From GCA-2717185 sp964386465 (GTDB lineage: Bacteria > Pseudomonadota > Alphaproteobacteria > UBA8366 > GCA-2717185): DNA of 16,111 nt. The stretch is from assembly GCA_964386465.1 (NCBI GenBank), contig CAYLTU010000128.1, positions 1 through 16,111 of the forward strand, in the 5' to 3' direction. A model generated the notes under the pieces. The model worked only from the letters and a program-made list of their open reading frames with translations. It made no database searches and was not told where the DNA came from. Positions 14,098 through 16,111 of the stretch are shown in pieces (the stretch's first letter is position 1; every line of letters starts with the position of its first letter). The position numbers were made by a program, and so were the translations under genes.

Positions 14098-15017
14098 AGC
14101 AGGCGCTCGCGGCGCTGCTCGTGCTGCTGGCCACCGCGAAACCCACGATAGCGAACGAGGACGCCGCGGCCCTCTATGGCAAAGGCCAAGCGATCCTGGA
14201 GCAAGCGACGCAGGAGGACCATCGGCGCGACGGCGCCGCTTTGGTCACACGCGCGGCGGTGCTTGGTTACCTGCCAGCCCAATACCATCTGGGCTTTCTG
14301 TACGGCGAAGGGCGCGGTGTCGCGCGCGACCCTCAAAAAGCGCTGCACTGGTTCCGGCGGGCCGCCGATCGGGGAGATGCCAAGGCGCAGTATGCGGTCG
14401 GGCTTGCGCTCTCCCGCCAGACCGACAAACGGGAGGCAGCGCGATGGTACCGGCGGGCCGCCGATCAAGGCCTGGTCGATGCCCAGTTTCAACTCGCATT
14501 GCTCTACGAAAAGGGGGACGGCGTCGCTGCCGACGAGGGCGAGGCGCGTCGATTGTATCGTGCGGCCGCCGACAAGAATGACGCCGCGGCTATGTTCAAC
14601 CTCGCGCTAATGCTGGACGAAGGGCGAGGCGGGCCGCCCGATCCGGGCGCCGCGATCGATCTATACATCCGCGCGGCGCAGGCATCCCTGCCCGCCGCGC
14701 AGCATGCGTTGTGCGAACTTCTGCTCGATGGCCGCGGGGTCGCGCGCAATCTGGAAAATGCGGCCGGTTGGTGCCTGGCGGCGGCACAGCAGGATCATGC
14801 GCCGGCGCAGATGCTGCTGGCGACTTTCTATGCGCTCGGCCGCGGCGTCGAACCGGACGAAGCGCGCGCCGCCGCGTGGCTCTCTATCGCGGCGAAGCGG
14901 GGATTTCCCCCGGCGCTAAAAGCGCGCGACGCGCTGTTGCCCCGTCTGCCGCCCGACGTTCGCGCGCGCGCGCGGGAAATCGCCAAGGAACTGCGCCCCG
15001 CACAGACAATTCAATAG
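14094..15017 (+). CDS. Exported Sel1-repeat protein
   Basis: A 307-residue protein with a signal peptide (VKQALAALLVLLATAKPTIA, cleavage about residue 20) and roughly six Sel1-like repeats of about 36 residues (62-274). Clear units are AQYHLGFLYGEGRGVARDP, AQFQLALLYEKGDGVAADE and AQHALCELLLDGRGVARNL, each with the A-x-x-x-L-G...G-G-V pattern followed by an AA-A-x-x-G helix. Sel1 repeats form alpha-solenoid scaffolds for protein contacts, and in the periplasm they often tie into envelope or secretion functions. None can be specified. The GTG start at 14094-14096 overlaps the TGA of the preceding Sel1 gene (GTGA), so the pair is translationally coupled and probably arose by duplication. Starts further upstream would add an unrelated arginine-rich stretch. 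The end is convergent with the next gene at 38 bases. Confidence 0.87.
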   Translation: MKQALAALLVLLATAKPTIANEDAAALYGKGQAILEQATQEDHRRDGAALVTRAAVLGYLPAQYHLGFLYGEGRGVARDPQKALHWFRRAADRGDAKAQYAVGLALSRQTDKREAARWYRRAADQGLVDAQFQLALLYEKGDGVAADEGEARRLYRAAADKNDAAAMFNLALMLDEGRGGPPDPGAAIDLYIRAAQASLPAAQHALCELLLDGRGVARNLENAAGWCLAAAQQDHAPAQMLLATFYALGRGVEPDEARAAAWLSIAAKRGFPPALKARDALLPRLPPDVRARAREIAKELRPAQTIQ

Positions 15018-15055
15018 GCGGAATTTAACCCGGGGGACAAACCCAATAGCTTGGA

Positions 15056-16087
15056 CTAATCAACTTTTTCGACCGTAAAGCTTTCCCAGGTCGGGGCCTG
15101 CTGTTGTTGTCTCTGCACGACCTCTTCGATCCCATTAATCTTTTCCATGCCCTGCATCATGTCGGACCGGATGAAATCGGCCCGGCGGACCAGTCCCCTC
15201 CCCGCGGCAAGATTGTGGTGCCAACCGTTCATTTTGACCGACAACCCGCACAGGATGGCGCCGACCGAGACGTGGTGGCTGCGAATCATCTTCTTGACCT
15301 GATTGAACGACTCGGCCGTAATTTCCTCCCACATCGTTTCCGATTCGCGGTCGAAGTTTTCGAACCGGCTGACGACCGAAGCCGTCACATCCGTGATGCT
15401 GTCCTTGATGTAATCGATACTTCGCATCAGACGCGCGTCGTTTCGAAGCTCGTAGTTCTCGGTCAACTCCTCCATCGATTCTTCGAACATCATGATCTGG
15501 GGAATCAAGGTATTGAGACAGTCTTTGCCGTACGCGATCGACAGGTAGATGTCGGCATATTCCTCGAGAAAATTCGGAACGTCATGGAGCTCGATATGCA
15601 ACTTGTTCGCCATCAGCTTGAGGTTCTCCAGAGCCTCAAGCTTATCGGGACTCGTAAATTTCTGAATCAGCTGGTCCATGTTGTCGACGCCGGCTTCAGC
15701 CGTGTTGTATATTTGCGTGAGCAGCGGCATCGTGAAGACGTTCATGAACTGCATGAGGTCTGTGACCTTGTTGTCCGAGAGTTTCAGCATGTTCGATTGC
15801 TCGGTCCGGATGCCAAGTTTTCGCAGCTGTATACGGAGCGAATAAACGTCGAAACTGTGCAGGTCGCAAAGCGCGGCGATAACGCGCTCGTCGGGATGTT
15901 TGCCGCCTTTCGGCCAACCGAAGGTATTGGCTAGTTCCGACGTCTCGATCTGACCACTGGCGCCGCTGGCATCGCGAAATAGCTCGACAACGCTTTCGAG
16001 GCGCACATTTTTGATCAAACGGGCGCGCCGTAAGCTCGGCGTCTGTAACGGAATGATGCTCAGAGGCAGGATATGGACGGAATCCAT
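15056..16087 (-). CDS. Conserved protein of unknown function, mostly helical
   Basis: A 343-residue soluble protein without signal peptide, membrane helix or known catalytic motif. It begins DSVHILPLSIIPLQTPSLRR, then LIKNVRLESVVELFRDASG, and is dominated by acidic and amphipathic helices. Examples are the EESMEELTENYELR region near 215-230 and the SMSIDYIKDSITDV-like stretch after it. The tail is Gln-rich (QRQQQQ) and hydrophilic. It looks like uncharacterised proteins I associate with Rhodospirillales, but I cannot name a family. The ATG at 16087 has GGAAG about five bases upstream. The frame stays open to the right edge of the window (16111), so a longer N-terminus cannot be excluded. Base composition is less GC-biased and codons less extreme than in the neighbouring Sel1 genes. 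Confidence 0.7.
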   Translation of the reverse strand: MDSVHILPLSIIPLQTPSLRRARLIKNVRLESVVELFRDASGASGQIETSELANTFGWPKGGKHPDERVIAALCDLHSFDVYSLRIQLRKLGIRTEQSNMLKLSDNKVTDLMQFMNVFTMPLLTQIYNTAEAGVDNMDQLIQKFTSPDKLEALENLKLMANKLHIELHDVPNFLEEYADIYLSIAYGKDCLNTLIPQIMMFEESMEELTENYELRNDARLMRSIDYIKDSITDVTASVVSRFENFDRESETMWEEITAESFNQVKKMIRSHHVSVGAILCGLSVKMNGWHHNLAAGRGLVRRADFIRSDMMQGMEKINGIEEVVQRQQQQAPTWESFTVEKVD

Positions 16088-16111
16088 ATCTTCTTCCAAC
16101 TGGCTTTGCTC

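Overview
This window is chromosomal DNA from a GC-rich Gram-negative bacterium, most likely an alphaproteobacterium of the Rhodospirillales kind. The pointers are the mix of gene families, the codon use, GTG starts coupled to upstream stops, and the protein types (single-domain GFA-like proteins, a minimal zincin, Sel1-repeat lipid-free secreted proteins). The taxonomic call is inference from familiarity. No tRNA, rRNA, CRISPR array, phage or transposase gene was seen.

Layout. 1-74 holds the first codons of a leftward gene, preceded by a markedly AT-rich 392-bp regulatory region (75-466) with a CRP-type operator. 467-1615 is a leftward pair: a stand-alone cyclic-nucleotide-binding domain protein and a SAM hydroxide adenosyltransferase. 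1709-2434 is a leftward Bax-inhibitor-1 family membrane protein with its own promoter candidate and a strong terminator. 2559-5773 is a leftward ABC transporter of the YbbA/YbbP type (ATPase plus 10-TM FtsX-like permease). It diverges from a rightward unit, 5772-8146: TesA-like GDSL esterase, FIST-domain protein, RNA 2',3'-cyclic phosphodiesterase. The two units share one CATG, so their start codons overlap.

8150-8717 is a leftward pair: a small cupin-like protein and a dienelactone hydrolase gene reduced by an in-frame internal deletion. 8827-9669 is a rightward protein with two fused GFA zinc domains. 9666-12034 runs leftward: LMW protein-tyrosine-phosphatase, fructosamine-kinase-family protein (the two translationally coupled, probably a protein deglycation pair), then an SMP-30/gluconolactonase-like protein. 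12045-12321 is a 277-bp imperfect palindrome that fills the space between this unit and a rightward family-4-like uracil-DNA glycosylase. Its two ends carry outward-facing extended -10 motifs. 12924-13328 is a leftward minimal metallopeptidase. 13396-15017 is a rightward pair of exported Sel1-repeat proteins. The first is an in-frame chimera carrying the N-terminal third of a pterin-4a-carbinolamine dehydratase. 15056-16087 is a leftward conserved protein of unknown function.

Most genes are housekeeping or repair functions (deglycation, base excision, RNA end processing, lipid hydrolysis and envelope transport). The most unusual features are the palindrome with divergent promoters, the two in-frame deletion scars (dienelactone hydrolase; dehydratase-Sel1 chimera), and the CRP-type promoter at the left edge. 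I did not find an obvious new multi-gene defence or biosynthetic system.
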